From positions 15,269 to 79,268 of the forward strand of contig DASZXK010000145.1 of assembly GCA_035545855.1 (NCBI GenBank): a stretch of DNA of 64,000 nucleotides, in the 5' to 3' direction. Both the position numbers and the translations under genes were made by a program. Shown here piece by piece: positions 26,759 through 36,700 of the stretch (the first letter of the stretch is position 1; every line of letters begins with the position of its first letter). This DNA comes from DASZVB01 sp035545855. GTDB taxonomy: Bacteria; Myxococcota_A; Polyangia; Polyangiales; Polyangiaceae. The notes under the pieces are model-generated. The model was not told where the DNA came from. It was given only the letters and a program-made list of their open reading frames with translations, and did no database searches.

Positions 26759-27916
26759 ATGGCTCGAACGCAGTGGGCTCTGTTCGGAGCGGCATTTTTC
26801 GGCATGGCGTGCAGCAGCAACGCCGTGGACCAGACTCCGAGATTGACCGCAGTCGAACAGGGAGGAGGCACGGGGACGGGCGGGAGCGGCTCCGGGTGCG
26901 AGCCGTTCTGCACCGGGGGCGGCGGCGAAGGTCCGGGCGTCGGTGGCCGGAACGCCTTCGGCGTCGACGGGGGCGGCGTCTGCGTCGGAGAGGCGCACTC
27001 CATCGAGGTCCTGCCGGCGGACCTCTACGTCATGTTCGATCAATCCTCGTCCATGTCGGATCCACTGCCGGACGGCACGGGAACGTGGTGGGGCGCCGCT
27101 CAGGCGGCCGTGAAGCGATTCGTGAACGACCCGCGCGCATCCGGGATGAACGTGGGGATCCAGTACTTCCCGCTCGATGGCGTCGAGCCTGCTTCGTGCA
27201 CCGCCCACTACGAGACGCCGGACGTGGAGCTCGCGCCGCTTCCCGGAAACGCCGCGGCGATCGGGGCCTCGGTCGACGCACACGCGCCGTCGACGTTCAC
27301 GCCGACGGGGCCCGCGCTCTCGGGTGCCATCCAGCACATGAAGGCGTGGGCCGGGACACACCCCGGACGCGCGCCCATCGTCGTGCTCGTCACGGACGGT
27401 TTTCCGACGGAATGCGACCCACGACAGATCACGGACATCGCCGCGCTCGCGAAGACGGCCTTCGAGACGGACCCGCCCGTGTGGACGTTCGTCGTCGGGT
27501 TCAACCTCGGCCAGGACGGCGAGAATCTGCGCACGATCTCCGAGGCCGGCGGCTCGGGTGAACCCTTCCTGATCTCCGACGGCGACGTCGGCGCCGCGTT
27601 CACGGAAGCGCTCCTCGGCATCTCGGGAAAGCCCCTCGAGTGCAACTTGCCGATCCCGGAGCCGTCGGATCCCAAGCAGACCCTGGACCCGAACCTGGTG
27701 CTCGTCCGCTACACGTCGAACTCGACCGGCGTGACCGAGGAGCTCCCGAAGCTGAACGGCCTGGGCGACTGCAACGTGGGCGCGGGCGTCGGCTGGTACT
27801 ACGACAGCCCGGCGGCGCCGAAGGAGATCGAGCTCTGCAAGAACTCCTGCAAGAAACTCGCGTCCGGCGTCGTGGAGACGGTGTTCGGCTGCCGTTCGGG
27901 AAGCGGCGCACGGTAG
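26759..27916 (+). CDS. vWA-domain lipoprotein, copy 2
   Basis: 385 residues. The signal peptide ends at FFGMACSS. A Gly-rich linker follows, then a vWA domain with an intact MIDAS (DQSSSMSD, TPTGPAL, LVTDGF). It aligns by eye with the preceding protein over the whole vWA part (VGIQYFPL, PASC, FVVGFNLGQDGENL), so the pair arose by tandem duplication. The C-terminus has four cysteines that may form disulfides. Start ATG 26759 places the lipobox at the right distance. A strong bidirectional terminator follows. Confidence 0.88.
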   Translation: MARTQWALFGAAFFGMACSSNAVDQTPRLTAVEQGGGTGTGGSGSGCEPFCTGGGGEGPGVGGRNAFGVDGGGVCVGEAHSIEVLPADLYVMFDQSSSMSDPLPDGTGTWWGAAQAAVKRFVNDPRASGMNVGIQYFPLDGVEPASCTAHYETPDVELAPLPGNAAAIGASVDAHAPSTFTPTGPALSGAIQHMKAWAGTHPGRAPIVVLVTDGFPTECDPRQITDIAALAKTAFETDPPVWTFVVGFNLGQDGENLRTISEAGGSGEPFLISDGDVGAAFTEALLGISGKPLECNLPIPEPSDPKQTLDPNLVLVRYTSNSTGVTEELPKLNGLGDCNVGAGVGWYYDSPAAPKEIELCKNSCKKLASGVVETVFGCRSGSGAR

Positions 27917-27927
27917 TTCCGCGCACA

Positions 27928-27965
27928 ACGAAGACGGGCGGACCCTTGCGGATCCGCCCGTTCGT
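27928..27965. terminator. Bidirectional terminator
   Basis: CGGGCGGA (27935-27942) pairs with TCCGCCCG (27953-27960), and the outer ACGAA/TTCGT extends the stem. CATTTT follows on the plus strand. It lies between the convergent vWA and Cys-rich genes. Confidence 0.8.
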
Positions 27966-27985
27966 CATTTTCGTGGGTCGATTGC

Positions 27986-29278
27986 TCAGCCCGCGCTGCC
28001 GGACGCGCTCGCCGAGGCGCTCGCGCTCGCGTGGACCGAGACGTCGATCGACATGCTCGCCTGGACCTGTGCCTCGACGGACGCCGCGATGCAGGCGCCC
28101 ACCTTGAGCGCGGCGTCCGCGTTGCCCTTCACGACCGCCTGGATCCCCTCGACGGTGCCCTTCACGGACGCCGCGGCTTTCTCGGCGCTCGCCTTCATGC
28201 CCATGGTGACCTTGAGGAGGGCCGGGAGGTCCTTCGCGAGCACCGTCTTCAGCTTCGCCGCGGCCTCGGCGTCCGCCGCGCCCGTGATCTCCACGGACAC
28301 GGAGGGCGGCGTGCACTCCAGGTTCGCGGACATCTTCGCGTCGCAGCTCGCCTTGCAGTCGGCGCTCATCTGCGGAGGCTTCACCTCGCCGGTGCACTTC
28401 GGGGCCTTCATCTGCACGCTGCACTCGCCCGTGCACTCGCCGTCGCACTTGCCCTTCGCCTGGACGTCGCAGGACGCGCTGCACGAGCCCTTGCACTCGC
28501 CGGAGCAAGAGCCGCTCGCGCCGGCCTCGCACTTGCCGTCGCAGGTGCCCGCGCACTTGCCCTTCGTGTTCTTGCCGTCGCACTTGCCGTCGCACTTGCC
28601 GTCGCACTTGCCGCTGAAGCCGGCCTCGCACGAGCCCTTGCACTCGCCGCTGCAGGTGCCCGTGCACTGCGCTCCCGCCTGGACGGTGCAGGTGCCCTTG
28701 CACTCGGCGTCACAGGAGCCGGCGAGCTTGCCGCCCTCGCACGAGACGCTCGCGGAGCCGGGCTTCACCGTCGCGTCGCACTTCGCGGCGCAGTCGGCCA
28801 TCATGTCCATCGAGGCGGTGCAGCGAGGCTCCTTCGCCTTGACCTCGATCTTGCCCTTCGCCTTCGCCTTGAAGTCGCCGAGGACCTTCACGGCCGCCTG
28901 GCACGCCGCTTCCGCGCCCTTGCCCGGGCCCTGAGCCTTCGGCGCGATGTCCGCGTCGGTCGCTCCGAGATCCTTCGCGAGCTGCGTGCAGGCAGCCGTC
29001 ACGTCCGCCTCGAGCTTCGCGGAGACCTCCTTGAGGGAGAGCGCGGCGCTGAGGCCGGCCTTCACCTTGCTTTCGAGCTGCGCGTCCAGGCCGAAGGACG
29101 CCTTCGCGACGTCGTCGGCGGACTGCGGACAGCTCCCGCCACCGGGCGCGCCCGGGACCGCCGGCATCGCACCGCCCCCCGGCATTTTCTTGCAACCCTC
29201 GGTGAACGCCGGGATGGCGAGCAAGGTGACGACCGAAACGATGGCTCCGTGCTTGAGAACGTTCTTCTGCGTGCGCAT
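27986..29278 (-). CDS. Cys-rich CxGxC-repeat secreted protein
   Basis: 430 residues with a signal peptide ending near FTEGC (Cys29, a weak lipobox). The N-terminal and C-terminal thirds are Ala/Lys-rich helices. The middle (about residues 150-310) holds 28 cysteines, most four residues apart: CTGT, CSGE, CKGS, CDGK repeated in runs such as CDGKCDGKCDGK. No known domain was recognised; a disulfide ladder, metal binding or a beta-solenoid are all possible. The C-terminus ends in an Ala/Ser repeat. Gene start is ATG 29278. Secretion and repetition suggest an outer-surface or matrix protein. Confidence 0.8.
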   Translation of the reverse strand: MRTQKNVLKHGAIVSVVTLLAIPAFTEGCKKMPGGGAMPAVPGAPGGGSCPQSADDVAKASFGLDAQLESKVKAGLSAALSLKEVSAKLEADVTAACTQLAKDLGATDADIAPKAQGPGKGAEAACQAAVKVLGDFKAKAKGKIEVKAKEPRCTASMDMMADCAAKCDATVKPGSASVSCEGGKLAGSCDAECKGTCTVQAGAQCTGTCSGECKGSCEAGFSGKCDGKCDGKCDGKNTKGKCAGTCDGKCEAGASGSCSGECKGSCSASCDVQAKGKCDGECTGECSVQMKAPKCTGEVKPPQMSADCKASCDAKMSANLECTPPSVSVEITGAADAEAAAKLKTVLAKDLPALLKVTMGMKASAEKAAASVKGTVEGIQAVVKGNADAALKVGACIAASVEAQVQASMSIDVSVHASASASASASGSAG

Positions 29279-29356
29279 GTGAAGCTGACTCCTCCGTCCA
29301 TCGGCCGCGCCGGGACGGGCGCGAGGCTACCATGGCCACAAAAAAGGGGAGACCGA

Positions 29357-31447
29357 TCAGTCTTCGGCGAACGCGACCCAGCCGAGCGTGTGCGCGACCG
29401 CGAGCGCCGCATACGCTTCTCGTTCGGAGGGGCCGCGCCCGCCCCCCTTGGGCTGGGTGAGGATCCGGACGGCGTCCGAAACGCGCGGGGCGCCGTGAAC
29501 GAGGCCTGGAATCGCTTGCAGGGATGCGGGGGCCGTCCCCCGTTCCGTTCGCTCGGCCGAGAGGACCGCCCGGGGTCCGGGCACCACGTGCGCGGCGAGC
29601 GATGGAAGCAAGGATTCGGGCTTGCCCTCGCTCGCGACCATCGCTCCCGACATCATCGCGCTCGCGAGGTCGAGGTCGAGCGGGAACTGGACCGCGCCGG
29701 GCTCCGCTCCGCGATAGAACGTGGCGCGGCCGGTCTTCCACGCGCAGAGCTGGGCCACGCGATCGCGGCCCTGATCCCGGATGGCGCGGAAGAGATCCAT
29801 CACCTCGACGAGGCGCATCGCGACGAGCGTGTCCCCGAGGCGCCCGCCGTGATCGCCGAGGTTCGCGAGCGCCGAGTCGAGCGCCGCGCGCGTGATCTTG
29901 CCGCGGCGGACCAGGTACTCCCCGAGGAGCTCCTCCCGAGCGGACGACGCGACGTGGTGCAGCCTCCCACCGCGCAGGTAGATCTCCTTCCGTACGGACG
30001 AAGGACCGCTCGTGGTCACCTGCTCCGCGAAGAGCACGCCCGTCTCGCTCTTTTCGCGGAGGCGCGCGAGGATCTCCATCATCGGCGTCGTGTCGAGCGT
30101 CGCGGCGTAGTCGGGCGGCCCATGGCCGAAGAGCACGCCGGTCGTCGTCGTGGTGGAGGGGAGCATGTGCCGCGCGAGCTCCTCGACGTCCTGGATGCGA
30201 CGGTGCTTCTCGCCGAGGAGGGACACCTCGTCGTGGCCGTCGAGGTCGCCCGTCGCGATCATCGCGATGACCTTCGCGAGCGGCAGATTCTCGAGCACCT
30301 CGCCGCTCGCGCGGATCACGTGGACGGCGTCTCGCGGCGGGGCCCGCGTGGAGGGCGCGACGGCCGCTTCCCCGCTCTCGGAGCTCGCGATGGCCCGGGC
30401 GGCCTTCAGGCGCGCCATCGAGTCGCGGAGGCGCCCTTCGACCTTGGCGGCGATCCGCGCGGGATCTCGCGCATATCCCACCCACACGCCGAGGGCCTCG
30501 CGAACCTCGGGCTCCGACTTCGTCTCGTACGGCGCGAGCGCCGCCGAGACGAGCGCGGCGGATTCCGGTCGATCCTGCGGGTCCCGCGCGAGCGAGCGCT
30601 CGAGCACGTCGAAGAGCCCCTTCGGGAACTCGTCCTGTCGACGCCGGAGCGGCGCGATGTTCGCCTCGCGGATCGCGAGCAGCACCGCGAGCTGGCTCGA
30701 ACCGGGGAAGATGCTCTCGCCGAGGAGCATCTCCCCGAGCATGGCGGCGAGGGAGAACAGATCGGCGCGCCGGTCGTACTGTCCGGCCTCGAGGACCTCG
30801 GGGGCGACGTACCCCCACTTCCCCTTCACCTCCCCGCCGAGGGCGTCCGGATCCAAAGTCTCGGAGATGCGCGCGATGCCGAAATCGCCGAGCTTCACGT
30901 CGCCCGCGGCGGACACGTAGACGTTCGACGGCGAGATGTCCCCGTGGACCAGCCCGAGCGGCCCCTCGGCGGAGGCCGCTTCGTGGACGCTCTCGAGCGC
31001 GTCGGCCGTTCGGCGCGCGATGTACACCGCGACCTCGACCGGGAGCCGCGTCCCTTCGCTCTCCGCCGTGCGAAGGAGGCGGAATACGTCCACGCCGTCG
31101 ACGTATTCCATCGCGAGATACGGCCGGTCCTGCACCATGCCCGCGCCGAACACCTCCACGACGTTCGGATGGCGGACGCACTGGTGAAGCTCGGCTTCCC
31201 GAGTGAGCACCTGGAAGGCCCGATCCCGATCCGCGCCCGGCAGCGGCCGCTTGATGACGAACCGCGCCGCGGGGCGGTTGCCGACCGACGGCCGCGCCAG
31301 GAACACCTCCGCCTCCCCGCCCGTCGCCAGCCGCCGCTCGAGCACGAACGGTCCGAACCGTTCGGGGAGCTTCAGCGTGCCGCTGCCGCTGCCGCTGCCG
31401 CTGCCGCTGCCGCTGCCGCTTCCCCTCGACGGAGAGCCCGTGCCCAT
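29357..31447 (-). CDS. Ser/Thr kinase-like protein with GYF_2-like and DUF4388/PATAN-like regions
   Basis: 696 residues. A Gly-Ser linker encoded by a hexanucleotide repeat precedes the kinase domain (about 30-290). The Lys in FVIKR and the DFG motif (near 186) are present. The glycine loop is weak (LATGGEAEVF), and the catalytic loop reads HGDISPSN with Gly in place of the usual Arg (near 167); activity is uncertain but not excluded. Around residues 370-420 is a GYF_2-like segment (VIRASGEVLENLPLAKVI), then a PATAN/DUF4388-like part with KEIYLRGGRLHHVAS and a helical tail. ATG 31447 is preferred; ATG 31492 is possible. Confidence 0.85.
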   Translation of the reverse strand: MGTGSPSRGSGSGSGSGSGSGSGTLKLPERFGPFVLERRLATGGEAEVFLARPSVGNRPAARFVIKRPLPGADRDRAFQVLTREAELHQCVRHPNVVEVFGAGMVQDRPYLAMEYVDGVDVFRLLRTAESEGTRLPVEVAVYIARRTADALESVHEAASAEGPLGLVHGDISPSNVYVSAAGDVKLGDFGIARISETLDPDALGGEVKGKWGYVAPEVLEAGQYDRRADLFSLAAMLGEMLLGESIFPGSSQLAVLLAIREANIAPLRRRQDEFPKGLFDVLERSLARDPQDRPESAALVSAALAPYETKSEPEVREALGVWVGYARDPARIAAKVEGRLRDSMARLKAARAIASSESGEAAVAPSTRAPPRDAVHVIRASGEVLENLPLAKVIAMIATGDLDGHDEVSLLGEKHRRIQDVEELARHMLPSTTTTTGVLFGHGPPDYAATLDTTPMMEILARLREKSETGVLFAEQVTTSGPSSVRKEIYLRGGRLHHVASSAREELLGEYLVRRGKITRAALDSALANLGDHGGRLGDTLVAMRLVEVMDLFRAIRDQGRDRVAQLCAWKTGRATFYRGAEPGAVQFPLDLDLASAMMSGAMVASEGKPESLLPSLAAHVVPGPRAVLSAERTERGTAPASLQAIPGLVHGAPRVSDAVRILTQPKGGGRGPSEREAYAALAVAHTLGWVAFAED
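31379..31420. repeat. In-frame hexanucleotide repeat (CGCTGC)n
   Basis: Nearly seven copies of CGCTGC lie in the 5' end of the kinase gene on the minus strand and encode alternating Gly-Ser. Gain or loss of units keeps the frame and would only change linker length. Confidence 0.9.
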
Positions 31448-31579
31448 CCGAAGAACGATAGGACGCTTTTCGGTGGCCGTGGTATTGAACACTGTGCGCC
31501 TGAGCGGAGTCCCGACGGCCGGACCGCACGCGTCCCCTCGAGACGGAACTCACCGCTCCGGTACTGCAGACAGAGGTTC

Positions 31580-32581
31580 ATGAAGTCGACGCCCTGGCTC
31601 GCGTTCCTCCTGATTTCGGTGGCTTCCTGCGGGGAGACCAAGGGAAACGGCGGCGGCTGCACGCCCGGACAATCCATCTCCTGCGCCGGAGAGAACGGCT
31701 GCACCGGTCACCAGGTGTGTCGCGCGGACGGCGCCGGGTTCGACGGGTGCATCTGCGCGCAGCAGCAAGGTACCGGGGACGGCGGAGCTCTGGCCGAGAA
31801 AGGGCCGCATTCGGGCCTCCTCGGGGCCGAGTGCCTGACGGACGACGAATGCCGACCCGGAATGATCTGCCTCGGCTCGACGACGACGAAGCTCGGGGGC
31901 GAGGGCCCCGGGAACGGCCTCTGCAGCGCGGATTGCACGAAGGACGCTTCGACGTGCACGAAGCTCGATCCGAAGAGCACGTGCGTCCTGTCGGACCCGG
32001 CCGACAAGGGGAGCGCTTCTTACTGCTTCCCGAATTGCGCGCTCGGAAACCCCGGCGCCGACGACGACAAGTGCCGGAGCCGAGGAGATCTCGCCTGCAC
32101 GGAGCAGACGGCGGGCAGCGGCAAGGGCTACTGCCGGCCCGCGTGCCAGAACGACGGCGAGTGCGCCCCGCGGCACTGCAACCTCTCCACCGGCCTCTGC
32201 GCGGACCTCGCCCCGACGGGCTCGCCCATCGGCGCCGCGTGCACGCCCTCGGTCTCGTGCACGGGTGGCTGCCTCGAGCACAACGCCTCGTACTCGGAGT
32301 GCTCGGGTGCCTGCACGCTCGGCGCCGTCGGATGCGGCGAGAACCGGGACGACGGGCCGCCGTACGACACATACTGCCTGATCGAGCCGCGCGGCTCCGG
32401 CCTCGGGGACCTCGGCTACTGCGCGAAGCTCTGCGACTGCGACTCGGACTGCGGCCGAACGGACTCCATCTGCTCGCCGACGGAGCCGAGCACGCAGCGG
32501 GACACCGGTCGGAAGGGCGTCTGCTCCGCCGCGACGTACGCGGACGGCAGCCCGCGGCAGAACCTCCCCTGCGCGAACTGA
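31580..32581 (+). CDS. Cys-rich secreted lipoprotein
   Basis: 333 residues. The signal peptide ends at the lipobox SVASC. The mature part is rich in regularly spaced cysteines (CTPGQSISC, CTGHQVC, CLTDDECRPGMIC, CQNDGECAPRHC, CDCDSDC), like the Cys-rich repeat lipoproteins found in myxobacteria. All seem to be disulfide-forming; no haem CxxCH or catalytic site was seen. It diverges from the kinase gene at 31447 (133 bp). Function unknown. Confidence 0.85.
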   Translation: MKSTPWLAFLLISVASCGETKGNGGGCTPGQSISCAGENGCTGHQVCRADGAGFDGCICAQQQGTGDGGALAEKGPHSGLLGAECLTDDECRPGMICLGSTTTKLGGEGPGNGLCSADCTKDASTCTKLDPKSTCVLSDPADKGSASYCFPNCALGNPGADDDKCRSRGDLACTEQTAGSGKGYCRPACQNDGECAPRHCNLSTGLCADLAPTGSPIGAACTPSVSCTGGCLEHNASYSECSGACTLGAVGCGENRDDGPPYDTYCLIEPRGSGLGDLGYCAKLCDCDSDCGRTDSICSPTEPSTQRDTGRKGVCSAATYADGSPRQNLPCAN

Positions 32582-32766
32582 AAGATTCGGGGATGCCCCA
32601 CCCGGCAGCCCTCGCCGAGCGCTGCCGACCGCCCCCGATGTCGGTGCTCGCCCGGAAGCCCGGGCTCCGCGCCGCCATGGGGCGGTCAGCGTCCTGCCGC
32701 GGAGATCCGGCGCACACCCTCGGTAGCGCCACGCGACGTGACGGGACATCGCGGGGTGTGTGCTTC

Positions 32767-33156
32767 CGAGAGAGCGTCGACGGCGAGCCGTTCTCGGAGT
32801 TTCGCCAGTGCCGAGGGCACTCTTCGCCGTCGTCGCTCTCTCGAAAGCCGGTTCGAAGAAATCCCGAGAGGTCTGCGAAGCGAGGGCTGACGTACACTGC
32901 GGTCTCGAGGCGGCTCCGGGGCACGGCAGGGACCGAACTCAGGCTTTCGGAAGAGTGATGCCGGCGCAGGGCGGCCCTCCGTCGTTCCTTCCACGAACAC
33001 CGAACGCGCCGGCATCACTCCTCCGGAAGCATCGCGCCCGACACGAGGCAACGCTCGTCGCTCGCGTCTCCCGGGCGCGACTCTGGAACGAGCCGGTTCG
33101 GCGCGCTCACCTCGCCGGTCTTCCCCGACCTCGCCTGGCGAGGGCAAGGGGAAGAC
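32767..33156. other. Non-coding stretch with three strong hairpins
   Basis: The 630-bp gap 32582-33211 has no convincing gene. It holds three inverted repeats. The first is a 20-bp arm 32767-32786 with 32824-32843 (19 of 20 match, loop 37). The second is a 20-base arm at 32948-32967 with 33006-33026 (core GTGATGCCGGCGC, loop 38). The third is GTCTTCCCC (33118-33126) with GGGGAAGAC (33148-33156), plus inner CTCGCC/GGCGAG. Their similar size and order suggest either a structured RNA or a cluster of palindromic repeats. Confidence 0.65.
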
Positions 33157-33211
33157 CGCAGGCGCGCAGCCGACGGCGAGCACCTGCGAGCTGGGGCACG
33201 TCGCGGTTTGG

Positions 33212-33589
33212 TCAGTTGGAGAACGCGCGGACGACGAGCACCGTCAGGACGACGAGGAGCGCGCCGAGCAGCGTGCCGAGCACGACGGACCGGATCGCTT
33301 CACCGCGCAGGCGTTCCGTGCGTTCGGGTCGCCGCTCGGGAACGAATCCCTCCGCGGAGAGGCTGATGGAGACGGAAGGGTCCCTCACCTTGCTCACGGC
33401 CGTGTCGTCCATCTCGACGTCGAGCCGCGCCTGGTAGGGCTGGAGCGGCGGCTCCGAGCGACGCTGATGCTGAGCGTGCTGGGAACGAACGACGACGCCC
33501 GAGGTCGACACGGGTGTCCGGTCTGCTCGGGGCTGGTCCCGTTTGGGGGCGCCAGGGGGTCGCTTTTCTGCCGGCACTCCGCTTTTCAT
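33212..33589 (-). CDS. Small tail-anchored membrane protein
   Basis: 125 residues. The N-terminal 95 residues are charged, Pro/Arg-rich and probably disordered. Residues about 100-122 form one transmembrane helix (VVLGTLLGALLVVLTVLVV) next to the C-terminus. Start ATG 33589. It diverges from the kinase-WD40 gene with 119 bp between starts. No family recognised. Confidence 0.6.
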   Translation of the reverse strand: MKSGVPAEKRPPGAPKRDQPRADRTPVSTSGVVVRSQHAQHQRRSEPPLQPYQARLDVEMDDTAVSKVRDPSVSISLSAEGFVPERRPERTERLRGEAIRSVVLGTLLGALLVVLTVLVVRAFSN

Positions 33590-33708
33590 ACCGCGTCCGA
33601 CGGGAGGGGACAAAGGCGCGCCGCGACGTGGCTTTGCCGCGCCGGTACGACGCATGGCGGCACGGCGCGTTGCGAACGATTTCTCCCCAAGCTAGAGCGG
33701 TCGTGAGC

Positions 33709-36700
33709 ATGCGGCGCGCCGCGGACGACGAAGAGCTGGGCGCGACGCTCGGCGGCACGCTGGCGGAAGATCCGCGCGGGACGGAAACGCCGCGGGTGCC
33801 CCCGCCGGCCCGTGCGGGGTCGTCCGAGCTCGTCGTCTCTCCGGACCTGTACGAGCTCGGCGGGGAAATTGCGCGGGGCGGCATCGGCCGGATCCTGCGG
33901 GCGCGGGACGTTCGCCTCGATCGAGACGTCGCGATCAAGGAGCTTCGCCGGGAGGACCCGGCGTCCATCCGCCGGTTCCTGCGGGAGATCCGGATCACGG
34001 CCGAGCTCGCCCACCCGAACATCGTGCCCATCTACGAGGCAGGGCGATGGCCGAGCGGGCTCCCCTTCTACGCGATGAAGCTCGTCGAGGGACGCACCCT
34101 CGCCAAGGCGCTGTCCGAGGCGCGGACCCTCGTCGACCGTCTCGCGCTGATCCCGGTGCTGGTCGACGTCGCGGAAGCGACGGCTTACGCGCACAGCCGG
34201 GCGGTGGTCCACCGTGATCTGAAGCCGTCGAACGTGCTCGTCGGCGCGTTCGGCGAGACGGTCGTCATCGACTGGGGTCTCGCCAAGCACCGGGACGACC
34301 CCGACGCCCCCGGCGTCGAGGCTCCCGACCCGACCGCTGCGGCGGACGAGACCGCGGTCGGCGTGGTGGTCGGAACGCCCGCTTACATGCCGCCGGAGCA
34401 GGCCGCCGGTGAGTTCATCGACACGACGGCGGACGTCTACGCGATCGGCGCGGTCCTCTATCACGTGATCTCGGGACAGAGCCCGTACGCCGAGTTCTCG
34501 AGCGACGAGGTCGTCGGACGCGTGCGCGCGGCGGCGCCCGCGCCGCTCCTCGCCCGCGTGCCCGACGCGCCGCGGGACCTCGTCGCGATCGTCGAGAAGG
34601 CGATGGCGAGGAAGCCCGAGGACCGGTATCCGACGGCGCGGGAGCTCGCGGAGGAGCTCCGTCGCTTCGCGACGGGCGGCCTCGTGGGCACCTACCGGTA
34701 CGGCCTGTGGGAGCTCACCCGGCGCTTCTTCGAGCGGCAGCGGGCGGTCGTCGTCACGGTCCTGGTGGCGCTGCTCGCCCTCGCCGTGTTCGGAACGGAG
34801 AGCGTCGCGCGCATCGCGGAAGAGCGGGATCACGCGCAGAAGAGCGCCGCGGCGGAGGCCACGGCGCGCGGGGACGCCGAACGGCGCGTCGACGAGCTCC
34901 TCGTGGAGAAGGCCCGCGCGCTCCTCGATCGGGACCCCACTCGAAGCGTGGCCTGGCTCAAGCGGCCCCGGACGTCTCCCCCGGGAGCAGCGACCATCGC
35001 GGCCTGGGCCGAGGAGCGCGGCGTCGCGGAGACCGTGCTCCGCGGGCACCAGGGCCCGGTGACGACGGTCGCATACTCGCCCGACGGGAAGCTCGTCGCG
35101 ACGGGCGGTGAGGACAAGCGAGTCGTCCTCTGGAACGCCGAGACGGGCACGGCCACGGAGCTCCCCGGGCACGCCGATCGCGTCACGCGGGTCGCGTTCT
35201 CGCCGGACTCCGCCCTCCTCGCCTCCGCGAGCTACGACGGCACGATCCGCCTCCACGGGCGCGACGGAACACCGATCCGGACTTTGACCGGGCATCACGC
35301 GCCCGTGAAGTGGATCGCGTTCTCGCACGACGGGACGAGACTCTGCTCCTCGGCGAACGACGGGGAGACGCGCGTGTGGGACCCCGCCGGGGACACCTCG
35401 GAGTCCCGCAAATGGGCGCCCGACCGCGACGTCTTCTGCACGTTCTCTCCCGACGGACGGGAACTGCTCTCGGGGAGTCACGGCGGCGCGGTCCACCTCT
35501 GGAACCTCCGGAGCGGCGTGGAGCGCGTCCTCGACGCGCGGGGCGGCTCGGTCCGTGCAGCGGCGTTCTCGCCCGACGGCCGAACCATCGCGACCGCGGG
35601 GGACGACGGCGTGGTCCGGCTCTGGCCGGTCGCCGGCGGCGTCCCCGTATCGCTCGACGGCGACGGGGCGACGCTCTCGACGCTCGCGTTCTCCCCGGAC
35701 GGCGCGTCGCTCGCCTCCGCCGGCATGAGCGGCCGCGTGCGCCTCTGGAGCCTCGTCACGAAGACGGCGAGAGTCGTGAGCGAGCACGGCGAGCGCGTCG
35801 CCGCCCTCGCGTTCTCCGGCGACGGCCGCTACCTCGCGTCGACCGGCTGGGACAAGACGGTACGGGTGCGGGACCTCGCCACGGACGTGAGCACGCTCCT
35901 CCGCGGGCACGGCGACGTCGTGGTCGCGCTCGCCTTCTCACCCGACGGCACGCACCTCGCGAGCGCCTCCTGGGACAAGACGGTCCGCATCTGGAGCGCG
36001 CACCACACCCACGAGCGGCGCGTCCTCCGGGGTCATCGCGTGGGCGTCCATGCCGTCGCGTTCTCGCCGGACGGAAAGCTCGTCGCGTCCGGCGGCCACG
36101 ACGACACCGTGCGCATCTTCCAGGTGGACACGGGCGCGAGCCGCGTCCTAGCGGGACACACCGATCACGTGTATCGCGTCGTGTTTTCCCCGGATGGAAA
36201 GCTGGTGGCGTCGTCCTCCGACGACCGCACCGTGCGGCTCTGGTCCGTCGACTCGGACGCGGTGCGCGTGCTCTCCGGGCACGGAGACGACGTGGAGGAG
36301 CTCGCGTTCTCCCCGGACGGGAAGCACCTCGCGTCGGGATCCGAGGACCACACCGCCCGGCTCTGGTCCGTCGAGAGCGGGGGCCCGCCAGCGGTCCTCG
36401 AGCACGACCACGACGTCACCGGGGTCGCGTTCGATCCGTCCGGGGCGCTCCTGGCGACGTCGAGCCGGGACTCCACCGTCCGCCTGTGGAACGGAAACAC
36501 CGGCGCTCCGATTCGCGTCCTCCGGGGCCACACCGACGAGGTCTGGGGCGTCTCCTTCTCTCCCGACGGAAAGCGGCTCGCCTCCGCGTCGGCGGACGAC
36601 TCCGTCCTCGTGTGGGACCCGGCGACCGGCGAGAAGACGAAGCTCGCGCCGCTCTCCGGCGCTCGTCGGGTCGCGTTCTCCCCGGACGGCAACCACGTGG

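Noticed and set aside
28031..32581. Plus-strand open frame of about 1500 codons
   Set aside because: Only its 3' part from 31580 encodes the Cys-rich lipoprotein. The rest lies antisense to the Cys-rich protein and the kinase, and has the Arg/Ala-rich composition of shadow frames in GC-rich DNA.
32850..32872. tRNA-like T-loop (GGTTCGAA)
   Set aside because: No acceptor or anticodon stem can be formed around it; only the short match exists.
32767..33026. Retron (msr/msd) locus
   Set aside because: Inverted repeats alone are not enough; no reverse transcriptase gene is adjacent, only a small membrane protein and a kinase gene.
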